A stretch of 64,000 bases of DNA from Mesonia sp. (GTDB lineage Bacteria; Bacteroidota; Bacteroidia; Flavobacteriales; Flavobacteriaceae), in contig DTTX01000026.1 in the NCBI GenBank assembly GCA_012964435.1, forward strand, positions 1 through 64,000. Direction: 5' to 3'. A model generated the notes under the pieces. That model did not search any database. It saw nothing but the letters and a program-made list of their open reading frames with translations, and was not told the DNA's origin. The position numbers and the translations under genes are program-made. This document shows, in pieces, positions 34,350 to 43,345 of the stretch (position 1 is its first letter; each line of letters begins with the position of its first letter).

Positions 34350-35689
34350 TATCGATTAAAAGTTAAACGTTCTGCATTTTTAACGTCTAAAACCTTAAAG
34401 TTCTTATATACCAATTTACCATTTACAAACGTATGCGTAATGCGTGATCTAAAAGTTGTTTTCTCGAATGGAGACCAACCACATTTGTAAAGAATATTAT
34501 CTTTTTGTACCGTCCAAGGTGCGTTAAGATCTACCAAGACTAAATCTGCCTTGTAGCCTTCTTTAATATAACCACGCTTTTCAATCTCAAAAAGTATAGC
34601 GGGATTATGACACATTTTTTCAACAATTTTCTCTAAAGAAATCTTTCCGCGATGGTAAAATTCTAACATTGCTGGTAAAGCATGTTGCACTAACGGTCCG
34701 CCACTTGGTGCTTTGGTGTACACATTATTCTTTTCTTCTTTGGTATGCGGCGCGTGATCTGTAGCGATCACATCTAACTTATCGTCTAATAAACCTTGCA
34801 ATAAAGCTTCTTGATCTTTCTTGGTTTTTACCGCAGGATTCCATTTAATATGCGTTCCCTTTTCATTGTATTGCTCATTATTAAACCATAAATGATGAAT
34901 ACAAACCTCTGCCGTGATCTTTTTATCTTTTAAAGGGATTTTATTGGTAAAAAGACTTAATTCTTTTGCTGTTGAAAGATGAAAAACATGCAGTCTAGCT
35001 CCCGTTTTCTTGGCAAGCGCTACCGCTTTTGAAGAAGAGATATAGCAAGCTTCTTCACTTCTAATTTCTGGGTGATAAATAATCGGGATATCGTCACCAA
35101 ATTCTTCTTTATACTTGGCTAAGTTGTTTTTAATCGTTTCTTCATCTTCGCAATGCGCAACGACCATTAACGGAGAGTTTTTAAAGATTTGCTCTAAAAC
35201 CTTTTCATCGTCGACCAACATATTTCCTGTAGAAGAACCTAAAAACAGTTTTAAAGCTGCCGTGGTTTTAGGATCTACTTTTTTAATTTCTTCTAAATTA
35301 TCGTTCGTACCACCAAACATAAATGAATAATTAGCATAAGCTTTTTCTGCAGCGATCGCGAATTTTTCTTCTAACTTTTCTATGGTAGTGGTTTGTGGCA
35401 CGGTATTCGGCATCTCGATAAAAGACGTAATTCCTCCGGCAATTGCAGCTTTAGAACCGTGTTCAATATCTTCTTTGTGCGTTAAGCCCGGCTCTCTAAA
35501 ATGAACCTGATCGTCGATAACACCCGGGAGCAAGTATTGTCCTTCAGCATCAAACACTTGTACATCTTGCGACTTAGCACTAATAATATCGGCTACTTCT
35601 ACAATAGTATCATTTTCAATGTAAACATCTCCTTCAAACACTTTTCCTTCGTTAACGATGTTTGCATTTTTAATTAAAATCTTTTTCAT
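34349..35689 (-). CDS. pyrC: Dihydroorotase
   Basis: A 446-residue amidohydrolase that closes carbamoyl-aspartate to dihydroorotate in pyrimidine synthesis. Signatures are GVIDDQVHFREPGLTHKEDI near 57-76, FIEMPNT, a lysine in AALKLFLGSS as candidate bridging residue, HCEDEETI, LHVFHLST, and ATDHAPHTKEE. The first metal-binding His of the usual DxHxHxR is Gln61 here; H63 is kept. The same change is, from memory, common in Bacteroidota. Downstream genes overlap by 1 base and upstream by 4, so this is a tight operon with GT2 and DUF4296. Confidence 0.9.
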   Translation of the reverse strand: MKKILIKNANIVNEGKVFEGDVYIENDTIVEVADIISAKSQDVQVFDAEGQYLLPGVIDDQVHFREPGLTHKEDIEHGSKAAIAGGITSFIEMPNTVPQTTTIEKLEEKFAIAAEKAYANYSFMFGGTNDNLEEIKKVDPKTTAALKLFLGSSTGNMLVDDEKVLEQIFKNSPLMVVAHCEDEETIKNNLAKYKEEFGDDIPIIYHPEIRSEEACYISSSKAVALAKKTGARLHVFHLSTAKELSLFTNKIPLKDKKITAEVCIHHLWFNNEQYNEKGTHIKWNPAVKTKKDQEALLQGLLDDKLDVIATDHAPHTKEEKNNVYTKAPSGGPLVQHALPAMLEFYHRGKISLEKIVEKMCHNPAILFEIEKRGYIKEGYKADLVLVDLNAPWTVQKDNILYKCGWSPFEKTTFRSRITHTFVNGKLVYKNFKVLDVKNAERLTFNR

Positions 35690-36414
35690 ATCTCTTTGCC
35701 AAATAAACTTTTTAACTTCATTTTTATTACTCCAAAAACTGCTTCAGAAATAATATTGCTACTCAATTTCGACTCACCTCTTGTTCGGTCTGTAAATATA
35801 ACAGGAACTTCTACAATATTAAATTTATAGAGGTAAGCTTTAAATTTCATTTCTATCTGAAAGGCATAACCTACAAATTGTATCGTATCTAAATTAATTC
35901 GCTCTAGAACCTCTCTACGATAGCAAACAAAACCTGCGGTAGTATCTTGTATTTGCATTCTGGTAATGAACTTTACGTATTTTGATGCAAAATAAGACAT
36001 CAAAACGCGGTTCATGGGCCAATTAACCACATTAACCCCTTTTACATATCGAGAACCAATAGCTACATCTGCTTTTTGCTTTACACAAGCATTATACAAG
36101 CGTATTAAATCGTTTGGATTGTGAGAAAAATCTGCATCCATCTCGAATATAAAATCGTAATCTCTTGCCAAAGCCCATTTAAAACCGTGAATATAAGCGG
36201 TACCTAAGCCAGATTTCTCTGTTCTAATTTCTAAAAATAACTGCTCAGAAAATTCTTTTTGAAGCTCTTTTACTTTTGCTGCAGTTTGATCTGGAGAACT
36301 GTCGTCGACCACCAATATATCGAAAGACGAACGCTGCGAAAATACGTTGCGAATAATACGCTCTATATTTTCTATCTCATTATAAGTAGGTATAATAACG
36401 AGTCGCCTCGACAT
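35686..36414 (-). CDS. Polyprenol-phosphate sugar synthase-like glycosyltransferase (GT2)
   Basis: A 242-residue GT2 enzyme from the ATG at 36414. It starts MSRRLVIIPTYNEIENIE, has the nucleotide-sugar DXD region in EMDADFSHNP near 95, and the family phrase DTTAGFVCYRREVLE near 160. It resembles dolichol-phosphate mannose synthase, which loads mannose on a lipid carrier. There is no C-terminal membrane domain. A TTG at 36432 lies in the -7 box and is rejected. It overlaps pyrC by 4 bases. Confidence 0.9.
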   Translation of the reverse strand: MSRRLVIIPTYNEIENIERIIRNVFSQRSSFDILVVDDSSPDQTAAKVKELQKEFSEQLFLEIRTEKSGLGTAYIHGFKWALARDYDFIFEMDADFSHNPNDLIRLYNACVKQKADVAIGSRYVKGVNVVNWPMNRVLMSYFASKYVKFITRMQIQDTTAGFVCYRREVLERINLDTIQFVGYAFQIEMKFKAYLYKFNIVEVPVIFTDRTRGESKLSSNIISEAVFGVIKMKLKSLFGKEI

Positions 36415-36429
36415 AATGCAATTTTTGAA

Positions 36430-36437
36430 CAAATGTA
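36430..36437 (-). promoter_or_regulatory. -7 box of the GT2-pyrC-DUF4296 operon
   Basis: TACATTTG on the minus strand, perfect TAnnTTTG, 15 bases before the ATG at 36414. It is divergent from the DUF4271 -7 box 46 bases away. Confidence 0.7.
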
Positions 36438-36483
36438 ATTATTTTTAACCTCTCCTATTTCAGAAATTCTACCTAATTAATTT

Positions 36484-36491
36484 TAAATTTG
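36484..36491 (+). promoter_or_regulatory. -7 box of the DUF4271-hemD pair
   Basis: TAAATTTG, perfect TAnnTTTG, ending 13 bases before the TTG start at 36505. Confidence 0.65.
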
Positions 36492-36504
36492 TAAAAAAAT
36501 TAAT

Positions 36505-37170
36505 TTGGAAGCTGTAACGCGTTCTATTATTTCTAACGATTGGATCACTGCTATATTATTAGGCATTTTTTTGCTTTTGGCATTCTCAAAAAAATTCTAT
36601 GCCGAAGACTTTTGGGATTTCTCAAGAATTTTGATGTCTAATAAATACTTTACTTCTCACAAACGAACACTTTCAGTATTAAATTTTTTCAGCTTTTTAT
36701 TATTTATTGGTCAAGCATTTATTATATCGTTGGCCATCTATTATTTTATAATAATAACCGACTTAATAGAAATCAAGCAAACCGGATACCTTTTATTTAT
36801 TCAACTTTTCTTAGCCTACAATGTCCTGATCGCTGTTAAATATTTAACTGAAAAAATAATAGGTGAGGTTTTCTCGATCAGTAAACTTTTAGACAATTAT
36901 ATTTTCTATAAGATCACCTATAAAAATTTACTTTCGTTAATCGTTTTTCCTATACTGATTGCAGTGATATATGGCTGGCCAAATTCAAAGATTTTAATTT
37001 TTTCTTTCTTCATAATCTGGGCAATAGCAAACCTTTTAGTATTAATTAGGTATTATTCTAAAAACCAAAAGTTAGTTTTGGGCAATTGGTTTTATTTTAT
37101 TTTGTACCTTTGCACACTTGAAATCGCACCGTATTTCATTTTATATAAAGTGGTTACAGGTATATCGTGA
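36505..37170 (+). CDS. DUF4271 membrane protein
   Basis: A 221-residue inner-membrane protein with about six hydrophobic segments, recognised as DUF4271 from NDWITAILLGIFLLLAF near the start and FYFILYLCTLEIAPYFILYK near the end. The start appears to be a TTG just after the promoter; no ATG is near. The gene sits 24 bases before hemD, a pairing I recall in other Bacteroidota. The function is unknown. Confidence 0.85.
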   Translation: MEAVTRSIISNDWITAILLGIFLLLAFSKKFYAEDFWDFSRILMSNKYFTSHKRTLSVLNFFSFLLFIGQAFIISLAIYYFIIITDLIEIKQTGYLLFIQLFLAYNVLIAVKYLTEKIIGEVFSISKLLDNYIFYKITYKNLLSLIVFPILIAVIYGWPNSKILIFSFFIIWAIANLLVLIRYYSKNQKLVLGNWFYFILYLCTLEIAPYFILYKVVTGIS

Positions 37171-37194
37171 TTTTAAGTTAAAAAACACAGCACA

Positions 37195-37941
37195 ATGAAA
37201 GTGAAAACTATTTTGATCTCCCAACCGGAACCAAAGGTTGAGAATAGTCCTTATTCAGAATTAGAAGAAAAACAAAAGGTTAAGATTGACTTTATTCCTT
37301 TTATTCATGTAGAAGGAGTGCCATCAAAAGAAGTAAGACAACAAAAAATTGATCTTTCTAACTTCACAGCTATTATTCTTACCAGTAGAAATGCTGTAGA
37401 TCATTTTTTTAGAATTGCTGAAGAAATGCGTTTTAAAGTGCCAGACACTTTAAAATACTTTTGCCAAAGTGAAGCTGTTGCTTATTACCTACAGAAATAC
37501 GTGGTTTATAGAAAGCGTAAAATTTATGTAGGAAAAAGAACCTTCCCGGAGCTTATCCCGCTTATTAAAAAGTATAAGAATGAAAAATTCTTATTACCAT
37601 CTGCAGATATGCTAAAACCGGCTGTACCAAAACAATTAGACAAACTTGGTATTAACTGGAAAAGAGGAATTTTTTACAGAACCGTAGTAAGTGATCTATC
37701 ACACTTAGAAAAAGTTTTCTACGATGTCGTGGTATTTTTTAGCCCTAGCGGAATTAAATCTCTTTTTGAGAATTTCCCAGATTTTAAACAAAACAATACA
37801 AGAATTGCTGTTTTTGGTAATTCTACTATTAAAGCGGCCAAAGAGCACGGTTTAGAAGTAAACATTAAGGCTCCAACACCAGAAACCCCATCGATGACGA
37901 TGGCGTTAGAAAAATATATTAAAGAGCAGAATAAAAAATAA
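37195..37941 (+). CDS. hemD: Uroporphyrinogen-III synthase
   Basis: A 248-residue protein of the HemD fold, which closes hydroxymethylbilane to uroporphyrinogen III in haem synthesis. Family text is FTAIILTSRNAVDHFF near 62, VYVGKRTFPEL near 111, and VVFFSPSGIKSLF near 181. HemD is poorly conserved, so the call rests on these blocks and on length. It is the second gene after DUF4271 and ends at a strong bidirectional terminator. Confidence 0.88.
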   Translation: MKVKTILISQPEPKVENSPYSELEEKQKVKIDFIPFIHVEGVPSKEVRQQKIDLSNFTAIILTSRNAVDHFFRIAEEMRFKVPDTLKYFCQSEAVAYYLQKYVVYRKRKIYVGKRTFPELIPLIKKYKNEKFLLPSADMLKPAVPKQLDKLGINWKRGIFYRTVVSDLSHLEKVFYDVVVFFSPSGIKSLFENFPDFKQNNTRIAVFGNSTIKAAKEHGLEVNIKAPTPETPSMTMALEKYIKEQNKK

Positions 37942-37961
37942 ATTCTACTTCAATATATAAC

Positions 37962-37993
37962 AAAAAAAGGGCATTTTAAAAATGCCCTTTTTT
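37962..37993. terminator. Bidirectional terminator between hemD and pckA
   Basis: AAAAGGGCATTTT pairs with AAAATGCCCTTTT with runs of A and T at each side. Confidence 0.92.
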
Positions 37994-38014
37994 CATGAGT
38001 AAAACTTAAAACCA

Positions 38015-39613
38015 CTAAACGATAGGACCTCCCTTTAAGATCTCATCATTAGCATAATCATCAAATTTTTCGAAATTATCTTTAAAATAAGAAGCAAGTA
38101 GGTTTGCTTTTTTATCGTAAGCTTCTTGATCTTGCCAAGTATCTCTTGGGCAAAGAACTTCTGCAGGAACTTGCGGACATTCTTTCGGCATTTGTAAACC
38201 AAAAATAGGATGTTGCTCAAATTCAACTTCATTCAGTTTTCCTTCTATTGCCGCAGAGATCATCGCACGAGTATATTTCAACTTCATTCTAGAACCCGTT
38301 CCGTAAGGTCCGCCGGTCCAACCTGTATTTACCAGCCAAACATTTACACCAGATGCTTTCATTTTTTCGCTAAGCATTTCAGCATATTTGGTTGGGTGCA
38401 ATGGCATAAAAGGCGCACCAAAGCAAGCAGAAAAACTTGGTACCGGCTCGGTAATACCTTCTTCTGTTCCCGCAACTTTTGCCGTATAACCACTTATAAA
38501 ATGATAAGCCGCTTGGCCGGGATTTAATTTGCTAATAGGAGGTAAAACACCAAATGCATCTGCCGTTAAGAAGAATATATTTTTGGTGTTCTCTCCTACA
38601 GAGGGTGTTTGTATATTATTAATATGGTAAATTGGGTAACTAACTCTTGTATTCTGGGTAATTGAAACGTCTTTAAAATCGACTTCACCTTCACTATTCA
38701 TAATTACATTTTCTAGAATAGCGCCAGGTTTGATCGCGTTATAAATGTCTGGTTCTCCTTCTTCAGAAAGATTGATCACTTTGGCATAGCAACCGCCTTC
38801 AAAATTAAAGACTTTATTATCTGGCGTCCAACCGTGCTCATCGTCTCCAATTAGTTTACGATCGGGATCTGCAGAAAGCGTAGTTTTACCGGTACCGGAA
38901 AGTCCAAAGAAAATAGCAGTATCGTTATCTTCACCTACATTAGCAGAACAATGCATGGGTAATACATTTTTATAAACCGGTAGAATAAAATTTAAGGCTG
39001 AAAAAATACCTTTCTTAATTTCTCCGGTATATCCTGTACCACCAATTAATGCGATCTTTTTACTGAAATTTAAAATAGCAAAATTATGTTGACGCGTACC
39101 ATCAACCACCGGATCTGCTTTAAAACCGGGTGCATTTACAATTAACCAATCTTCTTTAAAATCTTCAAGCTCTTCTTCCTCTGGACGTAAAAACATATTG
39201 TAGGCAAACATATTACTCCAAGGGTATTCGTTGATCACACGAATATTTAAACGATAATCTTGATCTGCACACGCGTAGGCATCGCGTACAAATAATTCTT
39301 TTTCAGAAAGATAATCGGTCACCTTATTATAAAGTGCATCAAATTTATCTTCATCAAAAGGAATATTAATATTTCCCCACCAAACTTTATCTTTAGTAAC
39401 GTTATCTTTTACAATAAAACGGTCTTGTGGAGATCTTCCGGTAAACTCACCGGTATTAATTGCTAATGTACCAGAATTAGTTTCGACACCCATTTTTTTG
39501 TCGATCGTAATTTGGTGCAATTCTTCTGAAGAAAGTTGATAATGAAAATCTGCTTTTCTAATTCCGTATTCCTCTAACGAAAACGTTTTCGTAATTAGCT
39601 GATTTGGAAGCAT
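38015..39613 (-). CDS. pckA: Phosphoenolpyruvate carboxykinase (ATP)
   Basis: A 532-residue enzyme of gluconeogenesis turning oxaloacetate and ATP into phosphoenolpyruvate. The kinase loop is GLSGTGKTTLSADP near 238, followed by GDDEHGW; the substrate loop TGRSPQDRF is near 58. The ATG at 39613 gives MLPNQLITKTFSLEEYG. The TTG at 39643 coincides with the last base of the -7 box and cannot be the start. Confidence 0.96.
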   Translation of the reverse strand: MLPNQLITKTFSLEEYGIRKADFHYQLSSEELHQITIDKKMGVETNSGTLAINTGEFTGRSPQDRFIVKDNVTKDKVWWGNINIPFDEDKFDALYNKVTDYLSEKELFVRDAYACADQDYRLNIRVINEYPWSNMFAYNMFLRPEEEELEDFKEDWLIVNAPGFKADPVVDGTRQHNFAILNFSKKIALIGGTGYTGEIKKGIFSALNFILPVYKNVLPMHCSANVGEDNDTAIFFGLSGTGKTTLSADPDRKLIGDDEHGWTPDNKVFNFEGGCYAKVINLSEEGEPDIYNAIKPGAILENVIMNSEGEVDFKDVSITQNTRVSYPIYHINNIQTPSVGENTKNIFFLTADAFGVLPPISKLNPGQAAYHFISGYTAKVAGTEEGITEPVPSFSACFGAPFMPLHPTKYAEMLSEKMKASGVNVWLVNTGWTGGPYGTGSRMKLKYTRAMISAAIEGKLNEVEFEQHPIFGLQMPKECPQVPAEVLCPRDTWQDQEAYDKKANLLASYFKDNFEKFDDYANDEILKGGPIV

Positions 39614-39640
39614 AAAATTATTTTTGTTGTGTTTGTTCAG

Positions 39641-39648
39641 CAAAAATA
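39641..39648 (-). promoter_or_regulatory. -7 box of pckA
   Basis: TATTTTTG on the minus strand, perfect TAnnTTTG, 27 bases upstream of the ATG. Confidence 0.7.
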
Positions 39649-39684
39649 GAAATAAAAACTTTAAGACCTAAAAAGTTTTTAAGT

Positions 39685-40074
39685 TTATTTCTTATTCATT
39701 TTCAGAATGTTAAGAATCAAAACCAACCAAGCTAAGATTAAAAAAACACCCCCTATTGGAGTTACAAACCCAAAACTTTTAACAGATACCCCTGTTATTG
39801 CAGAGGTCGTTAGCAAATAAATAGATCCTGAAAACAATACAACCCCTACCAAAATCATCCAAAATACAATATTCTTAGTTTTGTCGGTAAAAAATGAAGT
39901 ATTCGCAATAATTAGCGCTAAAAACGCGTGATAAAATTGATATCGTACTCCGGTTTCGTAACTTATTAAACTTTCTTCAGTTAAAACTTCTTTTAAACCG
40001 TGAGCCCCAAATGCCCCTAAAATTACAGCTAACATTCCGAAAATACAACCAAGAATTAACAGCTTTCTTTGCAT
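39685..40074 (-). CDS. DUF423 membrane protein
   Basis: A 129-residue protein with four hydrophobic segments, matching DUF423 (YwdK-like): GAFGAHGLKEVLTEESLISYETGVRYQFYHA-type text near 21-50 and VTPIGGVFLILAWL near 105. These proteins are small inner-membrane proteins without a known task. It stands alone, with its own promoter. Confidence 0.9.
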   Translation of the reverse strand: MQRKLLILGCIFGMLAVILGAFGAHGLKEVLTEESLISYETGVRYQFYHAFLALIIANTSFFTDKTKNIVFWMILVGVVLFSGSIYLLTTSAITGVSVKSFGFVTPIGGVFLILAWLVLILNILKMNKK

Positions 40075-40121
40075 GATTTATTTTTTTAAATAAGATTTTA
40101 TTAAGTAATTTGAAAGAACCA

Positions 40122-40129
40122 CAAAATTA
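40122..40129 (-). promoter_or_regulatory. -7 box of the DUF423 gene
   Basis: TAATTTTG on the minus strand, perfect TAnnTTTG, 47 bases before the ATG. A plus-strand box for the next gene lies only 6 bases away. Confidence 0.55.
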
Positions 40130-40135
40130 ACCAAG

Positions 40136-40143
40136 TAATTTTA
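40136..40143 (+). promoter_or_regulatory. -7 box close to the saccharopine dehydrogenase start
   Basis: TAATTTTA, one mismatch from TAnnTTTG, ends 3 bases before the ATG at 40147. TTG at 40110-40112 is 23 bases upstream. Confidence 0.45.
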
Positions 40144-40146
40144 AAC

Positions 40147-41517
40147 ATGCGAAAAATATTGCTCATTGGTGCCGGAAAATCTACTTCGGCACTTATAAAA
40201 TACCTAAAAGAAAAGTCTAACGAAGAAAAGCTACAGCTTATTATAGGTGATTTATCACTTGCAAATGCTGAAAAATTTGCAGGCGATCATCCAAACACCA
40301 AAGCAATCGAACTCGATATTTTTAAAGCTGAACAACGTCAAGAAGCGATCAAAAATGCAGATATCGTGATCTCGATGTTACCGGCACGTTTTCATATTGA
40401 AGTGGCTAAAGATTGTGTAAATTTCAATAAGAATTTAGTGACCGCTTCTTATGTGAGTGACGAGATGCAAGCTTTAGATGAAGAGGTAAAGCAAAAACGA
40501 CTCACATTTATGAACGAGATCGGCGTAGATCCCGGGATCGATCATATGAGTGCGATGCAAGTGATTGACCGTATTCGAGCAAAAGGTGGAAAAATGCTGT
40601 TATTTGAATCGTTTACCGGCGGTCTCGTAGCTCCCGAAAGCGACACGAACCTTTGGAATTACAAATTCACTTGGAATCCTAGAAATGTTGTTGTCGCCGG
40701 GCAAGGTGGCGCAGCCGTTTTTATGCAAGAAGGCAAGTACAAATACATTCCGTATCACCGTTTATTTAGACGAACTGAATTTCTAGAAGTAGAAAACTAC
40801 GGAAGATTTGAAGGTTTAGCTAATCGTGATTCTCTTAAATACAGAAGTGTTTATGGTTTAGACAGCATCAAAACGCTTTACCGCGGAACTTTGCGACGCG
40901 TAGGTTTCAGCAAAGCCTGGAATATGTTCGTGCAGTTAGGGATGACTGACGATACTTATACCTTAGAAGGTTCTGAAGAAATGAGTTATCGCGACTTTGT
41001 TAACTCTTTTTTACCGTATTCTCCAACCGATTCTGTTGAATTAAAAACGCGCTACAACCTCAAGATCGATCAAGATGATGTAATGTGGGAAAAATTATTG
41101 GAGCTTGATATCTTCAATCCTAATAAAAAGATCGGAATTAAAAATGCCACTCCGGCGCAAGCCCTTCAAAAAATATTAGAAGAAAAATGGACACTCGCTC
41201 CCGACGATAAAGATATGATTGTGATGTATCATAAATTCGGGTACGAAATAGACGGTAAAACTAACCAGATCGATTCGACGATGGTACATCTTGGCGAAGA
41301 TCAAACCTATACCGCCATGGCGAAAACCGTAGGATTACCGGTAGCGATTGCAACCCTTAAAATTTTAAATAAAGAAATTACTACGACAGGAGTTTTACGA
41401 CCAATTACCAAAGAAATTTACGATCCTATCTTAAAAGAACTCGCTGAAAACGGAATCGTTTTTAAAGAAAAAGAACGTGAATATTTAGGCTATAACGAAG
41501 ATAACGTAGTAGGATAA
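40147..41517 (+). CDS. Saccharopine dehydrogenase family protein
   Basis: A 456-residue NAD(P)-dependent enzyme. It opens with a Rossmann loop, ILLIGAGKSTSALIKYL, and has the family phrases SMLPARFHIEVAKDC near 76 and NEIGVDPGIDHMSAMQVID near 120-138. It resembles saccharopine dehydrogenase/reductase (Lys9-like) of lysine metabolism. It is probably involved in lysine breakdown; the window also has a glutaryl-CoA dehydrogenase-like enzyme, but far away. Confidence 0.88.
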   Translation: MRKILLIGAGKSTSALIKYLKEKSNEEKLQLIIGDLSLANAEKFAGDHPNTKAIELDIFKAEQRQEAIKNADIVISMLPARFHIEVAKDCVNFNKNLVTASYVSDEMQALDEEVKQKRLTFMNEIGVDPGIDHMSAMQVIDRIRAKGGKMLLFESFTGGLVAPESDTNLWNYKFTWNPRNVVVAGQGGAAVFMQEGKYKYIPYHRLFRRTEFLEVENYGRFEGLANRDSLKYRSVYGLDSIKTLYRGTLRRVGFSKAWNMFVQLGMTDDTYTLEGSEEMSYRDFVNSFLPYSPTDSVELKTRYNLKIDQDDVMWEKLLELDIFNPNKKIGIKNATPAQALQKILEEKWTLAPDDKDMIVMYHKFGYEIDGKTNQIDSTMVHLGEDQTYTAMAKTVGLPVAIATLKILNKEITTTGVLRPITKEIYDPILKELAENGIVFKEKEREYLGYNEDNVVG

Positions 41518-41589
41518 GTAAATTTTTTCTTTGTGAATTAAAAAATTTGATTAGTTTTAACGAAATTTAACAATAAAACTAATCGATTT

Positions 41590-42102
41590 ATGAAAAAAAT
41601 TAAAGTTATCTTATTATTTGCTTTTGTAGCAATACTATGTGTTAGCTGTTCTAAAGATGATGATGGCAGCAAATCTAACACACCAGAAGGTGTCCCTACA
41701 GGAGAGGTTGTGGCAGTATCGCAAAGAAGCCTTGTATTAACAGGCTTTGATGATGCGAACATGGGAAAAAGTCTCAACAATACACAAAAGTGGTGGCTTT
41801 ATGATTACGGCGAAATAATTTCAGACTGTGACGAATATTCACAAGATTTAGATGAAGATATATATATCGGTTTCTTACCTGATGGAGAATTAAAATATTT
41901 AGATATGGATGGAAACCATCTATATTCTAGAACTTGGGCTTGGGGTCCTGGACAAAACTCAGTGACTTTAGATGGCAATACGATGGTTCAATATGAGTTT
42001 ACTGCACTAAATGAAGATGAAATTATTTATTACTCTAGCACAGACTTGTTTGATTGCAACATAACTACTTACGAAAAATTACACGAACCTTATTACGAGT
42101 AA
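41590..42102 (+). CDS. Hypothetical lipoprotein
   Basis: A 170-residue protein with lipobox CVSCSK (Cys 19), followed by DDDGS, an acidic start typical of flavobacterial surface lipoproteins. I do not recognise the rest. It has Trp- and Tyr-rich beta-looking text (QKWWLYDYGEII, YSRTWAWGPGQNS) and two further Cys, in DCDEY and FDCNIT. It is monocistronic: a terminator follows directly. Confidence 0.7.
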   Translation: MKKIKVILLFAFVAILCVSCSKDDDGSKSNTPEGVPTGEVVAVSQRSLVLTGFDDANMGKSLNNTQKWWLYDYGEIISDCDEYSQDLDEDIYIGFLPDGELKYLDMDGNHLYSRTWAWGPGQNSVTLDGNTMVQYEFTALNEDEIIYYSSTDLFDCNITTYEKLHEPYYE

Positions 42103-42130
42103 AATTAAATTTGTAGTTTATCAAAAATTT

Positions 42131-42161
42131 AAAAAGGCGAACCAAATTGGTTCGCCTTTTT
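42131..42161. terminator. Bidirectional terminator
   Basis: AAAAAGGCGAACC pairs with GGTTCGCCTTTTT around AAATT. It lies between convergent genes ending at 42102 and 42183. Confidence 0.93.
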
Positions 42162-42182
42162 AAATTCGGGAACTATTTATAA

Positions 42183-42878
42183 TTAATCTCTACTTCCTAA
42201 AAATATTCCGATGAAGTAAAGCAAGGTCGCTAAAGAACCTACCGCAGCAACCACATAAGTTCTCGCCGCCCATTTTAAAGCATCTTTAGAACCTTCGTAT
42301 TCTTGCGGAGTCACAATATTTTCTGCTTTTAACCAAGCCAATGCACGATTACTCGCATCGTATTCTACCGGCAAAGTGATAAAACTAAACAAGGTTCCCA
42401 TCCCGAAAAGAATAATTCCTGCCAATAAAACCATTTGCCCGACGCCAAAAGAAACCGTTGCCATTAAGATGATTCCACCCATTATCACAAACTGACTAAA
42501 TCTAGAAGCCACGCTTACTACCGGAACCAATGCACTTCGCATTTTTAACCAACTGTACGCTTTGGCGTGTTGCACGGCGTGACCACATTCGTGCGCAGCA
42601 ACCGCAGCGGCAGCTGCGTTTCGCTGACTGTAAACCGCCTCACTTAAATTTACCGTCTTCTTTTGCGGATTGTAATGATCGGTTAATTGTCCCGGGGTCG
42701 AAATAACTTTCACATCATAAATCCCGTTATCTTCTAGCATTTTTCGAGCGATCTCGGCGCCGCTCATCCCGTTTTGTAAATGCGTTTTCGAGTATTTTCT
42801 AAATTTCGATTTTAGCGTATGGCTCACGTACCAACTCACCAAAATAATGAGTCCGATAAGCAAATAATATCCCATCAT
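42183..42878 (-). CDS. Membrane zinc metallopeptidase (YugP-like)
   Basis: A 231-residue membrane protein with an N-terminal hydrophobic segment (YYLLIGLIILVSWYV) and further segments after the active site. The zinc motif HECGH is at about 96-100 within AAHECGHAVQH. The family is the neutral zinc metallopeptidases called YugP; its targets are unknown. The start is one of two adjacent ATGs (42878, 42875). An extension to 42962 runs into repeat DNA and is not supported. Confidence 0.88.
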   Translation of the reverse strand: MMGYYLLIGLIILVSWYVSHTLKSKFRKYSKTHLQNGMSGAEIARKMLEDNGIYDVKVISTPGQLTDHYNPQKKTVNLSEAVYSQRNAAAAAVAAHECGHAVQHAKAYSWLKMRSALVPVVSVASRFSQFVIMGGIILMATVSFGVGQMVLLAGIILFGMGTLFSFITLPVEYDASNRALAWLKAENIVTPQEYEGSKDALKWAARTYVVAAVGSLATLLYFIGIFLGSRD

Positions 42879-42962
42879 AACTTTTTCTTTTTCAGTTTTT
42901 AGAGAATAAGAAATCAAAAATCTAGCCAATTTAAACAAATGACGTTTTGTCTTCTTAGGCAT

Positions 42963-43050
42963 ATCCCTTCGGGTCGGGCTGTACGCTATATCTTTTTAAA
43001 TTCCTGCGCTTGCAGAAATTTAAAAAGGATGCCGCTGCCATCCCTTATGC
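42963..43050 (+). repeat. Hairpin repeat, family B copy 2
   Basis: Left flank CTTCGGGTCGGGCT and right flank GGATGCCGCTGCCATCCCT enclose a stem of 15 matches in 16 (42992-43007 with 43012-43027). The flanks match 3196-3295 but the stem sequence is different. Confidence 0.75.
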
Positions 43051-43096
43051 AAAAAAATTAGTGTTCATTTTCAAATTTTAACTTAACTCATATAAA

Positions 43097-43178
43097 ACCC
43101 TTCCGACTTATTTCGCTATCGCTACATAAGCCACCTTCCCTCAAAAGGGAAGGAAGTTTATAGTGATTTAAATAAATT
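43097..43178 (+). repeat. Repeat family C copy 1
   Basis: About 80 bases from CCCTTCCGACTTATTTCGC to GTGATTTAAATAAATTC, matching 43346-43424. The hairpin CCTTCCC-TCAAAA-GGGAAGG occupies 43134-43153. Confidence 0.8.
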
Positions 43179-43267
43179 CAAAAGAAGAGATTCCAGATCA
43201 AGTCGGGAATGACACAAATACTATTATTAAAATTGCAAAGAATCAAAAAAAATATATTAAAAAAGTT

Positions 43268-43311
43268 CCCCTCCTTAAAAGGAGGGGTGCCCGATAGGGC
43301 GGGGTGGTTTT
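43268..43311. repeat. Repeat family D, double dyad
   Basis: CCCCTCCTT/AAGGAGGGG is followed by GCCCGATAGGGC and GGGTGG. A decayed relative in the other orientation lies at 462-509 (CACCCCGCC..CACCCCTCC). Confidence 0.65.
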
Positions 43312-43345
43312 GAAAGCTTAATAAAACTTCAGAAGAAGAAAGCAC

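Noticed and set aside
42879..42962. Longer N-terminus for the zinc peptidase
   Set aside because: The extra 28 residues run to the edge of the family B repeat and lie before the usual membrane segment of the family.
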